Source: Falsochrobactrum ovis (lineage in GTDB: Bacteria > Pseudomonadota > Alphaproteobacteria > Rhizobiales > Rhizobiaceae). From it: a stretch of 64,000 bases of DNA. Numbering within the stretch: the stretch's first letter is position 1; every line of letters begins with the position of its first letter. The notes beneath the pieces were generated by a model. That model saw only the letters and a program-made list of their open reading frames with translations, did no database searches and was not told where the DNA came from. Below are positions 44,541 to 53,677 of this stretch, one piece after another. The stretch covers positions 44,945 through 108,944 of the forward strand of contig NZ_QLMK01000008.1 of the NCBI RefSeq assembly GCF_003259955.1. The letters are read 5' to 3'. Both the position numbers and the translations under genes were made by a program.

Positions 44541-45320
44541 TCAAACTGGATGTTGTTGCACGCTTAAACCACCATCAATCGTCAGGCAGGCGGCATTCAT
44601 GAAAGGACATTCGTCAGAAATCATGAATATTGCTGCCTTCGCAATCTCCTCCGGTGTGCCAATGCGCCGCCCGGGATGTAGGGCGAGGGTTTCAGCTTTT
44701 GCAGCTTCAGGGTCAGGAAAACTGTTCCAATAATCGACATTTTTCTGGGTTTGAATATAGCCGGGTGCGATGGCGTTTACCCTAATTTGTTGCGACGCAT
44801 ATTCCAGGCCCAGCGATTTTGTCATGCCCAAGAGCGCGTGTTTTGCCAGTGGATATGGAAAAGTATGGGGAATAATGGTGAAAGAATGAGTGGAGGCGAT
44901 GTTAAGAATAACCCCGCCACCCTGTTCGATCATTCCTGGCAGAACAGCCTTGGAGCAGTTCCATGCGCCTTTGAGATTGACATCAAAACAGCGGTTCCAT
45001 TCATCATCGGTGGTGTCGAGCGGCTTGGCAAAAACGTTGATGCCAGCATTGTTTACCAAGGCATTTATCGGGCCGATCACAGAATTTGCCTGTGCCACCG
45101 CTGCTGATATGGCTTCGGTGTCGGATATGTCTGCCACGGCAAAATCAAGCACATATCCGCTTTCCCGCAAAGCTTTTGCTTCAGCAGCAAGGAGTACCCC
45201 ATCCATATCAATTAAGAAAAGCTTAGCGCCTTCACTCGCAAAGGCCTGCGCGATAGCGAGGCCGATGCCTTGAGCAGCACCGGTTACGATAACGCGTTTT
45301 CCTTCAAGACGTTTACTCAT
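44541..45320 (-). CDS. Short-chain dehydrogenase, probable D-galactose 1-dehydrogenase
   Basis: 259 residues, classical SDR. Motifs: TGAAQGIGLAIAQAF, LVNNAGINVF and the YPLAKHALLGMTKSLGLEYA active site with Tyr and Lys. The ORF opens at 45338, but the ATG at 45320 is preceded by GGGGGCGGAAC. It is the last gene of an operon with a lactonase, galactonate dehydratase, KDPGal aldolase and KDGal kinase. Its position fits the first oxidation step of D-galactose (or L-arabinose or D-fucose, which such enzymes often share). Confidence 0.8.
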   Translation of the reverse strand: MSKRLEGKRVIVTGAAQGIGLAIAQAFASEGAKLFLIDMDGVLLAAEAKALRESGYVLDFAVADISDTEAISAAVAQANSVIGPINALVNNAGINVFAKPLDTTDDEWNRCFDVNLKGAWNCSKAVLPGMIEQGGGVILNIASTHSFTIIPHTFPYPLAKHALLGMTKSLGLEYASQQIRVNAIAPGYIQTQKNVDYWNSFPDPEAAKAETLALHPGRRIGTPEEIAKAAIFMISDECPFMNAACLTIDGGLSVQQHPV

Positions 45321-45331
45321 GTTCCGCCCCC

Positions 45332-46480
45332 TTACCATTCTGCCACACTGCCGTCTTCATGACGCCAGAGCGGATTACGCCAGTTATGCCCGATTTTGGC
45401 TTGTTCTTTGACGAATTCCTCGTTGATCTCAATGCCTAAGCCAGGACCTTTAGGAATAGACACATAGCCATCCTTATATTCAAAAACTTCGCGATTGGTG
45501 ATGTAATCAAGGATGTCATTGCCTTCATTGTAATGAATGTTGAGACTTTGTTCCTGAATGAAGGCATTATAGCTTACAGCATCCACTTGCAGGCAGGCTG
45601 CAAGCGCAATCGGGCCTAGTGGGCAATGAAAGGCCACAGCCACATCATGGGCTTCGGCCATAGCTGCTATTTTTCGACACTCGGTGATCCCTCCGGCGTG
45701 GGAGAGGTCGGGTTGAATAATGTCTACATACCCACCCGAAAGGATCGATTTGAAATCCCAGCGCGAATAAAGCCGCTCACCCAATGCAATGGGTGTGGCA
45801 GTATGATTGGCGATCTCGGCAAGCGCTTCACTATGCTCTGACAAAACCGGTTCTTCGATAAACATCAGGCGAAACTGATCAAGTTCACGCGCTAGGACTT
45901 TGGCCATAGGACGATGGACGCGGCCATGAAAATCTGCGCCAATACCAATATGTGGCCCAACCGCATCTCTCACCGCACCAACGGTTTCGACGATCGCGTC
46001 GATTTTGGCAAAACTATCAACGATTTGCAGTTCTTCGGCACCATTCATTTTCAGCGCGGTAAATCCGCGTTCAACCATCGCGCGGGCCTTGTCTGCCACA
46101 TCGCTAGGGCGGTCGCCGCCAATCCAAGAATAAACCTTGATACGCTCACGGCATTGACCGCCAAGCAGCTCGTGGATTGGCACGCCTAAAGCTTTGCCTT
46201 TAATATCCCAAAGAGCTTGATCAATCCCTGCAAGCGCACTCATCAGAATTGGGCCACCGCGATAAAAGCCGCCGCGATACATGACATTCCAATGATCTTC
46301 GATGAAACGCGGATCCTTGCCGATCAGATATTCGGACAATTCCTGCACTGCGGCTTCTACAGTGCGCGCGCGTCCTTCAATGATTGGCTCTCCCCAACCG
46401 GTTATGCCTTCATCGGTTTCGATTTTTAGAAACAACCATCTTGGCGGCACAATATAGGTTGTCAGCTTAGTGATTTTCAT
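45332..46480 (-). CDS. dgoD: D-galactonate dehydratase
   Basis: Enolase-superfamily enzyme, 382 residues, converting D-galactonate to 2-keto-3-deoxygalactonate. Metal ligands lie in [11 protein letters not shown] (Asp), [11 protein letters not shown] (Glu) and [13 protein letters not shown] (Glu), and the catalytic His is in [15 protein letters not shown]. The length matches E. coli DgoD. Its stop lies 12 bases before the SDR ATG. About 205 bases without a gene separate it from the lactonase gene; that space holds a 9-bp inverted repeat (46509-46517 with 46552-46560). Confidence 0.93.
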   Translation of the reverse strand: MKITKLTTYIVPPRWLFLKIETDEGITGWGEPIIEGRARTVEAAVQELSEYLIGKDPRFIEDHWNVMYRGGFYRGGPILMSALAGIDQALWDIKGKALGVPIHELLGGQCRERIKVYSWIGGDRPSDVADKARAMVERGFTALKMNGAEELQIVDSFAKIDAIVETVGAVRDAVGPHIGIGADFHGRVHRPMAKVLARELDQFRLMFIEEPVLSEHSEALAEIANHTATPIALGERLYSRWDFKSILSGGYVDIIQPDLSHAGGITECRKIAAMAEAHDVAVAFHCPLGPIALAACLQVDAVSYNAFIQEQSLNIHYNEGNDILDYITNREVFEYKDGYVSIPKGPGLGIEINEEFVKEQAKIGHNWRNPLWRHEDGSVAEW

Positions 46481-46685
46481 TGGAAATTCCCGATTCTAAA
46501 CGGTGTCGGAACCCGCTTTACAGAAATCTCAAACGCTCCGGAAAGTGTTCCAGCGGGTTCAAGAATGCTCCAGCCACCCACGCAGCACAAATTGTTGCTC
46601 CGCTGTATAATCATAAGGGTGTTCAGCATCTGCTGAATGCTGAAAACTCAGTGGACGGATGGAGAAGGCCGTTAAGCGTTCTCTA
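46481..46685 (-). other. Non-coding spacer within the galactose operon
   Basis: No gene is seen. A perfect 9-bp inverted repeat, GAACCCGCT (46509-46517) with its complement (46552-46560), encloses a 34-base loop and could fold in the mRNA before dgoD. A separate dgoD promoter cannot be excluded. Confidence 0.4.
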
Positions 46686-47564
46686 TCAGCCAATCAAAAC
46701 ATCCGGGTCAAAGCGGCCTTTAAAGGGCAAATCGACAATGAAAATTTTGCCAGACTGGTCTTTTTGGTCAGATTTATCGACGTCAACAGCAGCAGATGTC
46801 ACCAGCATTTGCCTGGCATCCGGACCGATAAAAGCAGGGCAGCTAGGCTGGGATGCTGGTAGTGGGATAGAATTTAGCGCTTCGCCTCGCGGCGTATATC
46901 CAGCAACTTGACTTCCGCCCCAAAGCGCAATCCATATATTGCCCTCATCATCAATGACGGCTCCATCAGGGCCTGCTCCCGCTGGAAACTCATTTAAAAA
47001 GAGTTCCGGTTCTGCGGTGGGAAGTCCATTTTGCGGATCGACAGCTACGCGCATAACTTTTCCGCGACCGGTATCGGCATAGTAAGCGGTGGCACCATCG
47101 GACGAAAAGCAAATTGCATTGCTTATGCTGATATCTTCGTAAAGCCGGCGCAATTCTCCCGCTCGGTAATGATAAATCGAGCCTGCTCCGGTTTCGGCAT
47201 TCCACCCCATCGTGCCGAGCCAAAAAGCGCCGGAAGGATGCCCCCGTGCATCATTGCAACGCAGATCTGGCCGATCCTCTTCAAGGGCAAGATGAAAGCT
47301 CAATTCGCCCGTATTAATGTTGCGAATATAAAGACCTTTATCAGTGTGCAGTAATTGCCGCTCAGCATCAATGCGCGCCAATGCGCTTGCCGTAAAGGGC
47401 AGATCATGTTGCGTTAACTTTTCATCCGCCAGCCGATATTCAAAAAGCTTCTGCTGTAAAATATCAAACCACCATGCAGTTTGACTATGAGGATCAAAGG
47501 TCGGGCCTTCACCAAGCTTACATATTGGCGCATCGATTGTACGAAAATTCATAGGCTTATTCAT
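46686..47564 (-). CDS. SMP-30/gluconolactonase-family lactonase
   Basis: 292-residue beta-propeller lactonase. Blocks include CKLGEGPTFDPHSQTAWWFD (metal Glu), RCNDARGHPSGAFWLGTMG (Asn/Asp) and YYADTGRGKVMRV. It would open the galactono- (or arabino-) lactone formed by the SDR. Its ATG overlaps the dgoA stop by 8 bases, showing tight coupling. Confidence 0.87.
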   Translation of the reverse strand: MNKPMNFRTIDAPICKLGEGPTFDPHSQTAWWFDILQQKLFEYRLADEKLTQHDLPFTASALARIDAERQLLHTDKGLYIRNINTGELSFHLALEEDRPDLRCNDARGHPSGAFWLGTMGWNAETGAGSIYHYRAGELRRLYEDISISNAICFSSDGATAYYADTGRGKVMRVAVDPQNGLPTAEPELFLNEFPAGAGPDGAVIDDEGNIWIALWGGSQVAGYTPRGEALNSIPLPASQPSCPAFIGPDARQMLVTSAAVDVDKSDQKDQSGKIFIVDLPFKGRFDPDVLIG

Positions 47565-48201
47565 TGCTTACCCCAAAGACCTTATCATAGGCTGCGACCG
47601 TCCGGCGGGCGTTGTTGCGAACGGTTTCAGCAGTGTCGCCTGGCCGATATAGGCTCGTGCCTAAGCCGAATGTGCGAATGCCGACTTTTGCATAGTCGGC
47701 AAAACTTGCATCAGAAACGCCTCCCACTGCGCCCACGACCGCGTCTTTTGGCAGAACGGTTTTGATGGCGGCGATCCCGGATGGTCCGAGCGATCCAGCT
47801 GGGAAAAATTTAAGTGCCGAAGCACCGCTTTTGAGCGCTAATAGTGCTTCCGATGCGGTAAAACATCCGGGCATCGAATAGAGACCACGTTTTGCTGAGG
47901 CATTGATCACATCTGCATCGGTGTTCGGGCTAACCATGATACGACCGCCCAGATCAGCAAGCTTTGACACATCGTCAACGGTCAATACTGTGCCAGCACC
48001 GATCAAAGCTTGGTCTCCAAAAAGTTTCACGGCTTTTTCGATTGAAACCCAAGGTTCCGGCGAGTTAAGCGGTATTTCAATAGCCTCAAACCCTTCTTCC
48101 AGCAAGACCGTTAGAATGGGTTCAACTTCCTCGGTGCGAATACCACGAATGATTGCCACTAATGATCGTTTAAACTTTGGCCAGACGGGGTTGTTACTCA
48201 T
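47557..48201 (-). CDS. dgoA: 2-dehydro-3-deoxy-6-phosphogalactonate aldolase
   Basis: Class I KDPG/KDPGal aldolase, 214 residues. It cleaves 2-keto-3-deoxy-6-phosphogalactonate to pyruvate and glyceraldehyde-3-phosphate. Signatures are VAIIRGIRTEEVEPI, GAGTVLTVDDV and the Schiff-base Lys in ALKFFPAGSLGP. The start is ATG at 48201, directly after dgoK. Confidence 0.93.
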   Translation of the reverse strand: MSNNPVWPKFKRSLVAIIRGIRTEEVEPILTVLLEEGFEAIEIPLNSPEPWVSIEKAVKLFGDQALIGAGTVLTVDDVSKLADLGGRIMVSPNTDADVINASAKRGLYSMPGCFTASEALLALKSGASALKFFPAGSLGPSGIAAIKTVLPKDAVVGAVGGVSDASFADYAKVGIRTFGLGTSLYRPGDTAETVRNNARRTVAAYDKVFGVSNE

Positions 48202-48202
48202 A

Positions 48203-49144
48203 TCATACTCCAGAAGGGTGAACGCTAGAAGGGCCAGAAGAAGCGCCAGACGAAGAGATCAAGGAAGCTGCTGCTAACAACCCGGCGCGGACCACTTTTT
48301 CACCATCAAACAGCGTGACATCGAAGCCAGCTTTTTCCATGATTGGACGATAGAGCCCGTTTAAGCGATCAGAAGCAACCAATCCGGCTTTGCCCCCGCC
48401 ATATATTCGCAAAGCGGTGCCAATTTCTGCTCCGATCAGAATGCCGGAAAGATGGGCAGAACCGTCTGCATTTTGTTCAAAACCAAGCAGTTGGCTTGCT
48501 CGCACCTGAAACAACATGGAAAGTGCCTGTTCTGGCGCTTGAAGCGCTTGCTCGGCTGCTCTTTTGAAAGCGGGCGTGTCAGCGTCAAACTTACTGGCCG
48601 GATCAATCGCATGTTTGAGAATTGAATGTTGAGAGAGTACGGCAAAGAGCTCTCCCGTCATAAAACTGGTTAGTCCGGCTACCTGTCCTTCCTGCAGGCT
48701 TACCCATTTGCAATGGGTTCCCGGCATACAAACCAGACCATTGGGCATGGATTTGATGACACCGGCAAGCTGTGTTTCTTCACCCCGCATAACATTGGCG
48801 GCATCGCTTTGCATTTGAGCAACGCCAGGAATAATGCGGACGTCACGTTTCGCATGTTGTACGCGAACGGCATTTTCAGCCAATTTGTCGAGAGCCGCAG
48901 GGACGGGCAGATATGGTGCTTCCACCCAACCCTGTCGCGCGCCAGCCATCCCGCTGATCATTACCGGCAGTTGCGCGGGCGCACCAAGATCATTCAAATG
49001 GCGCTCGAGAACAGCTGCAAAGCCAATTTCTGATGCCTTCATCATGCCTTCGTCGCTTTTGCTTTCGCGTAGAACGGTGCCGTTCTGATCGACAATCCAT
49101 AGCCGGAAGCTTGAGGTTCCCCAATCGACCAGAGCATAAAACAT
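48203..49144 (-). CDS. dgoK: 2-dehydro-3-deoxygalactonokinase
   Basis: 313 residues, sugar-kinase family DgoK. N-terminal VDWGTSSFRLWIVD, ISGMAGARQGWVEAPY and MPGTHCKWV are characteristic. The ORF opens at 49165, but the ATG at 49144 has GGAGAGG upstream. It phosphorylates 2-keto-3-deoxygalactonate for DgoA, whose gene follows with one base between. Confidence 0.93.
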   Translation of the reverse strand: MFYALVDWGTSSFRLWIVDQNGTVLRESKSDEGMMKASEIGFAAVLERHLNDLGAPAQLPVMISGMAGARQGWVEAPYLPVPAALDKLAENAVRVQHAKRDVRIIPGVAQMQSDAANVMRGEETQLAGVIKSMPNGLVCMPGTHCKWVSLQEGQVAGLTSFMTGELFAVLSQHSILKHAIDPASKFDADTPAFKRAAEQALQAPEQALSMLFQVRASQLLGFEQNADGSAHLSGILIGAEIGTALRIYGGGKAGLVASDRLNGLYRPIMEKAGFDVTLFDGEKVVRAGLLAAASLISSSGASSGPSSVHPSGV

Positions 49145-49167
49145 GTTCTTTTCCTCTCCTTGCACAA

Positions 49168-50118
49168 TCAGCTCCTGAAAGCGATGGTGGAGGAGCGCAG
49201 ATTATCAAGCAAAACCGCCAGCATCAGAATGAAGCCGCGTACAACATACTGGTAGAATGCCTGAATGTTTAGCAGGTTCATGACATTTTCGGCGATGCCC
49301 ATAATAAGAACGCCGACAATTACACCGGTCATGGATGCCCGACCGCCTGCCAGCGATACGCCGCCAAGTACGCAAGCAGAAATCACCGAGAGTTCAAGCC
49401 CAGTAGCAGCATTTGGCTGGCCAGAAGTAATGCGTGATGCCAAAAGAATTCCCGCAATTGCACAGACCAGCCCTTGCAGCGCAAAAATCCATATCCGCAT
49501 ATTGGCGACATTAACCCCAGCAAGGCGGGACGCTTCGGGATTACCGCCAATAGCCAGGGTATTTTTGCCAAAGACCGTCCGATTAAGCACGAAGCCAAAA
49601 ATAATGAACAAGACGATCATCACCCAAATCGGTGTGGGCACACCAAGGAATTTCGATAAGGCCAGTTGATAGAATGATGGGTCATTAATACCAACAGCGC
49701 GTCCATCAGAAGAAATAAGGGCAAGCCCACGGACGATTTGCATTGTTGCAAGTGTTGCAATCAATGCATTGACCTTAAACCTTGCAATGACCAACCCATT
49801 GAACAACCCGACAAGGGAACCAGCAATCAGAGCTGCCAATAGGCCGACCAGAATGGACCCACTTTCATTGGAAACCATCACCGCGATCATCCCTGTGAAA
49901 GCAACGGTTGACCCCACCGAAAGGTCAAAGTCACGCGATGCAAGGCAGAACATCATCGTGCAGGCGACTATGCCAATAGTCACAACAGATTGTAGCAGTC
50001 CCAGCATATTGCGTTCGGTAAGAAAATTCGGAACTGTGAAGGAAACCACTGCGAAAGCAATGACAAAGATCACCACCAGGCCCTGTTCGCCGAGAAGGAG
50101 TTTTTTCAAAGCGTTCAT
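49168..50118 (-). CDS. Sugar ABC transporter permease, AraH/RbsC type
   Basis: Inner-membrane permease, 316 residues. Typical segments are SRDFDLSVGSTVAFTGMIAV and GGNPEASRLAGVNVANMR. Its start overlaps the ATPase stop (ATGA). It completes an importer placed upstream of the galactose catabolic genes. Confidence 0.9.
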   Translation of the reverse strand: MNALKKLLLGEQGLVVIFVIAFAVVSFTVPNFLTERNMLGLLQSVVTIGIVACTMMFCLASRDFDLSVGSTVAFTGMIAVMVSNESGSILVGLLAALIAGSLVGLFNGLVIARFKVNALIATLATMQIVRGLALISSDGRAVGINDPSFYQLALSKFLGVPTPIWVMIVLFIIFGFVLNRTVFGKNTLAIGGNPEASRLAGVNVANMRIWIFALQGLVCAIAGILLASRITSGQPNAATGLELSVISACVLGGVSLAGGRASMTGVIVGVLIMGIAENVMNLLNIQAFYQYVVRGFILMLAVLLDNLRSSTIAFRS

Positions 50119-51650
50119 TGTGTTGCAACTTTCTGACTGTCAATTTCGATAGAAGCCGTACGGTCGGGGAGCGCCGCGGCAAGAATGGTTCGTTCGTCAA
50201 ATTGTGCACGTTCAACACATGCCGCAATCTGGCCTTCGCACATGACGAGGATGCGATCCGAAATTCCCATAACTTCTGGCAATTCGCTGGAGACCACCAC
50301 AATTGCCAGCCCCTGTTCAGCTAATCCGTAAAGTATTTCATAGATTTCTGATTTGGCGCCCACATCAATACCGCGTGTCGGTTCATCAACCATAAGAACC
50401 TTGACGCCCTGTTCTGAAAGCCAGCGTCCGAGAATAACTTTTTGTTGGTTGCCGCCTGAGAGATGAACAATATCCTGCTTGCGCGATGGGGTGCGCACAC
50501 GCAGTTGTTTGATGCTCCGTTCAGCGATTTCAGCTTCTTTTCTAGGGCGTAGCAGGCCGAATGGAGAAAAATGCCGCCGTGTGGAAATTGCAATATTCTC
50601 TTCAATCGAACGGCCTTGCAGAATGCCATCAGCTTTTCGATCCTCCGGGCACAGCATAATACCGGCTTCGATTGATTTTCTTGGGTTGTCCGCCGGCACT
50701 CTCGCGCCATCAACTTCTACAACACCATTCCTGCGGCTATCAGCACCATAGAGCAGGCGCAATAATTCCGAACGGCCCGCGCCAATCAAGCCAAAGAGAC
50801 CGAGGATCTCGCCGCTCCGAACCTCAAAACTTGCTGGGTTTTTAAGGCTGGTGCCACTAAGCTCATTGACGCGCAAACGGACCTGATCGCTAATTGGTCG
50901 GCCTCTCCAACCCCAGATGTCAGAGATTTCGCGACCCACCATCTCGGCAATGACTTGATCCCGAGTAACGCCGTTAAGATTAGTGTGATGCGCTGCGAGT
51001 TTTCCATCACGCAAGACGGTCAGGCTGTCACAGAGTTCAAAAACTTCATCAAGCCTGTGCGAAACATAGATGATGACCTTGCCTTCGGATTTAAGCTTAC
51101 GAATGAGCCGAAACAGGATTTCGCTTTCGCGCGACGATAGTGAGGATGTCGGTTCATCTAGCGCGATGACCCGCGCATCAACCATTATGGCTTTGGCAAT
51201 TTCCACCATTTGTCGTTCGCCGATAGACAGTTTGCCTACTTTGGTTGACGGATTGATCGTGAGCCCGATATCGGCAAGTTTTTGCGCCACTTCTTCGGTA
51301 AGCTGCCGAGAATTGATAATGCCTGCTTGATTAGGGAAACGGCCGAGCCACAAATTTTCTGCAACAGATAGTTCAGGTACGAGTTGCAGTTCTTGATGAA
51401 CCACGACAACTCCGGCCTCAAAAGCATCACGAACGGAAGTGTATTTTTGCTCAACACCATCTATCGAAATTGTACCGCTATTTGCAGCCTGATCCCCGGA
51501 AAGGATGCGGATCATCGTCGATTTTCCGGCACCATTTTCTCCCATCAAGCCATGCACACTCCCTTTGGCGATGGTGAAAGAAACGTCGGAAAGTGCTTGC
51601 ACACCCGGATAGGATTTCGAGATATGACTGAACGCCAGAAAGCTGTCCAT
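50115..51650 (-). CDS. Sugar ABC transporter ATP-binding protein, AraG/MglA type
   Basis: 511-residue tandem ATPase. The first domain has GENGAGKST and ALDEPTSSLSSRE. The second has LSGGNQQKVILGRWL and MVDEPTRGIDVGAK. It lies between the binding-protein gene, with a hairpin in the gap, and the permease gene. Confidence 0.92.
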   Translation of the reverse strand: MDSFLAFSHISKSYPGVQALSDVSFTIAKGSVHGLMGENGAGKSTMIRILSGDQAANSGTISIDGVEQKYTSVRDAFEAGVVVVHQELQLVPELSVAENLWLGRFPNQAGIINSRQLTEEVAQKLADIGLTINPSTKVGKLSIGERQMVEIAKAIMVDARVIALDEPTSSLSSRESEILFRLIRKLKSEGKVIIYVSHRLDEVFELCDSLTVLRDGKLAAHHTNLNGVTRDQVIAEMVGREISDIWGWRGRPISDQVRLRVNELSGTSLKNPASFEVRSGEILGLFGLIGAGRSELLRLLYGADSRRNGVVEVDGARVPADNPRKSIEAGIMLCPEDRKADGILQGRSIEENIAISTRRHFSPFGLLRPRKEAEIAERSIKQLRVRTPSRKQDIVHLSGGNQQKVILGRWLSEQGVKVLMVDEPTRGIDVGAKSEIYEILYGLAEQGLAIVVVSSELPEVMGISDRILVMCEGQIAACVERAQFDERTILAAALPDRTASIEIDSQKVATQ

Positions 51651-51689
51651 GGCATCTCCGGAAGATTTATTGAGTATTGGGAAATATTC

Positions 51690-51714
51690 GCGACCGCGTG
51701 AATCGCGCGGCCGC
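51690..51714 (-). terminator. Hairpin between AraF-like and AraG-like genes
   Basis: A 9-bp GC-rich stem with one wobble (51690-51698 with 51706-51714) and a 7-base loop lies 15 bases after the binding-protein stop. It lacks a T-run on the minus strand; its place matches hairpins after the other binding-protein genes. Confidence 0.6.
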
Positions 51715-51729
51715 AGGCAGAATTAGAAA

Positions 51730-52713
51730 TTATTCAATGCCGAGGTTTTTTCTGACCTGCTGATAATTGTCGCGCAGTGCCAGCTCACCGGAAGTCAGGA
51801 TGAGTTTTTCCGGCTCTTTGCCATTGGTAATCCACTCATACATATTGAGTGCGGTTTCATAGCCATGGCGTTTAGGCGAAATGATTACAGAGCCATAGAA
51901 ACCAGTGGCGCTGGGCTTTTTAAATTCGTTGATCGCTGAATCTGAGCCGCCAATCCCAACAGCAATGACATTATCGGGCGAGATGCCAACGCTTTCGGTG
52001 GCGCGGACTGCACCCAATACGGCCTCGTCGTTAAGTCCAACAGCAACCCAATATTTTACATCCGGATTTTTGTTTAGAACGACGGTCGATGCATTCAAAG
52101 CGGCTTCCGTATCGGTTTTCGCTTGTGGAGCATCAAATATGTTGCCTTCTGGAAGTCCGGCAGCTTTCATTGCAGAAAGAGCACCTTCAACCCGGTCAAC
52201 AGCCGTGGGAAGCTGGTCGTAGGAAACACGGATTGCACCAACATCCTTCCAATCCCAGCCACGGTTTTTAACTTCGTCGCTGATTGCTTCACCCACCGCT
52301 TCACCGATTTTGCTCGCCGAAATGCCCATATGTGGCACATCTTCAATCGGCTCTCCGTCCGCATTAACAAGGCGGTCATCAACCGTCATGAGCTTAAGAT
52401 CATTGGCGGCGGCTTTTGCTACAATGCCAGGCCCAAGCTTAACGTCGGGAGTGCAGATAATTACGCCCTGCACACCTTGTGCACCGAGATTATCAAGCGC
52501 AGCCTGCACTTTTTCTCCGTCTTGGGCGCCAATTTTTACCAGTGTAAAGCCTTTTTCCTTTGCAGCTATATCTGCAAATTTCCATTCATCCTGAAACCAT
52601 GGCTCTTCTGGCTGCTTAACGACAAATCCAATTTTTACATCGGCAGCCAAAGCGGTGGTCGCGCTGGCTAATGCGACAACTCCGGCTACAAGTGCAGCCT
52701 TAAATAATGACAT
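51730..52713 (-). CDS. Periplasmic sugar-binding protein, AraF-like
   Basis: 327 residues. The signal peptide ends near residue 23 (ATTALA-AD). The mature protein, from VKIGFVVKQPEEPWFQDEW, resembles the L-arabinose-binding protein AraF, which also binds D-galactose. It is first in the leftward operon that encodes the oxidative galactose pathway. The ligand is therefore D-galactose and/or L-arabinose; the sequence alone does not decide. Confidence 0.87.
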   Translation of the reverse strand: MSLFKAALVAGVVALASATTALAADVKIGFVVKQPEEPWFQDEWKFADIAAKEKGFTLVKIGAQDGEKVQAALDNLGAQGVQGVIICTPDVKLGPGIVAKAAANDLKLMTVDDRLVNADGEPIEDVPHMGISASKIGEAVGEAISDEVKNRGWDWKDVGAIRVSYDQLPTAVDRVEGALSAMKAAGLPEGNIFDAPQAKTDTEAALNASTVVLNKNPDVKYWVAVGLNDEAVLGAVRATESVGISPDNVIAVGIGGSDSAINEFKKPSATGFYGSVIISPKRHGYETALNMYEWITNGKEPEKLILTSGELALRDNYQQVRKNLGIE

Positions 52714-52792
52714 AATACCCTCCCTAAGGTTCGCTTTACTCCTAAGCGATGGGCTTTAGGTAAACCGCGACAAACAGGTTCGTCAAGTCTCT

Positions 52793-52843
52793 TGTATGAT
52801 GAATGGTAACTACTGTATGATTTTACACATGCAGCATCATACA
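52793..52843. promoter_or_regulatory. Repeated TGTATGAT half-sites between galactose operon and its regulator
   Basis: TGTATGATG at 52793-52801 and TGTATGAT at 52814-52821 are direct repeats two helical turns apart. CATCATACA at 52835-52843 is an inverted copy. They lie between the divergent AraF-like and FadR-type genes and are likely sites of that regulator. Confidence 0.6.
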
Positions 52844-52891
52844 CGTTAAGTTGTTCCCACGGTTGCAAAAATCAGCGAGACGGAGAGGCGC

Positions 52892-53647
52892 ATGATTGGA
52901 CCCGTAACTGGAAAGGAAAAAAAATTGCCATCTGGTACCCCTCGTCCCCGAGTGAAAACCACCGTAATTGCGGCCATGGCAGCGGATATTTGTTCAGGTT
53001 ATTTTGCTTCAGAGAGTTATTTGCCGCGCGAGAATGATCTATGTTCTCGGTATAATGTGAGCCGAACGGTTATTCGGGAGGCTCTGAAAGTTCTTGAATC
53101 AAAAGGACTTGTGCGAAGTCGGTCGCGGGTTGGGACGATCGTATGCGATCCTGTTGATTGGAATATTCTTGACCCGCAAGTCATGGAATGGCTCGGAGAT
53201 AGAGTTGTCGAATTTAATTTGCTTGATTGCGTTCTCGAAGCGCGCCGCTGTATCGAACCAGCAGCGGTAATGCTTGCTGCCGATAGAGCAACAACGCAGG
53301 AAATTGCTGATATAGAAAAAGCTTGGCAAATGATGAGAGACGCAGAAAATGACATTGCCAGCTTTACGGAGGCGGATGTTTTGTTTCATTCCTGCCTTCT
53401 AAAAGCCAGCCATAATCAGGTTTTCACGCAATTATCACATACGATCAGCGCAGCGTTAAAATATTCACTGCGCACGTCAAACGAAATCGCCGACACGCGT
53501 GATAAAGCGGTTGAGGCCCATGGTCAGCTGGTTGAAGCATTAAGACTGCGTGATCGGCAGAAGGCGCTTGATTCTATTCATTCCGTACTCGACATGGCCG
53601 AAAACGATCTGAATCAGGCAAAAGATATTTCTATGAAAAAGTCCTAA
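52892..53647 (+). CDS. FadR-subfamily GntR regulator, DgoR-like
   Basis: 251 residues. The winged helix (about 25-90) includes LPRENDLCSRYNVSRTVIRE and ALKVLESKGLVRSRSRVGT. The C-terminal FCD domain has DVLFHSCLLKASHNQVFTQL and an all-helical end. The ATG at 52892 has GGAGAGG upstream. It is divergent from the galactose/galactonate operon, as DgoR is from the dgo genes in E. coli. It probably represses the operon and is relieved by galactonate or a related acid. Confidence 0.85.
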   Translation: MIGPVTGKEKKLPSGTPRPRVKTTVIAAMAADICSGYFASESYLPRENDLCSRYNVSRTVIREALKVLESKGLVRSRSRVGTIVCDPVDWNILDPQVMEWLGDRVVEFNLLDCVLEARRCIEPAAVMLAADRATTQEIADIEKAWQMMRDAENDIASFTEADVLFHSCLLKASHNQVFTQLSHTISAALKYSLRTSNEIADTRDKAVEAHGQLVEALRLRDRQKALDSIHSVLDMAENDLNQAKDISMKKS

Positions 53648-53677
53648 ATCTCGCATTTTATAAGCGCTGTTGTAAGT

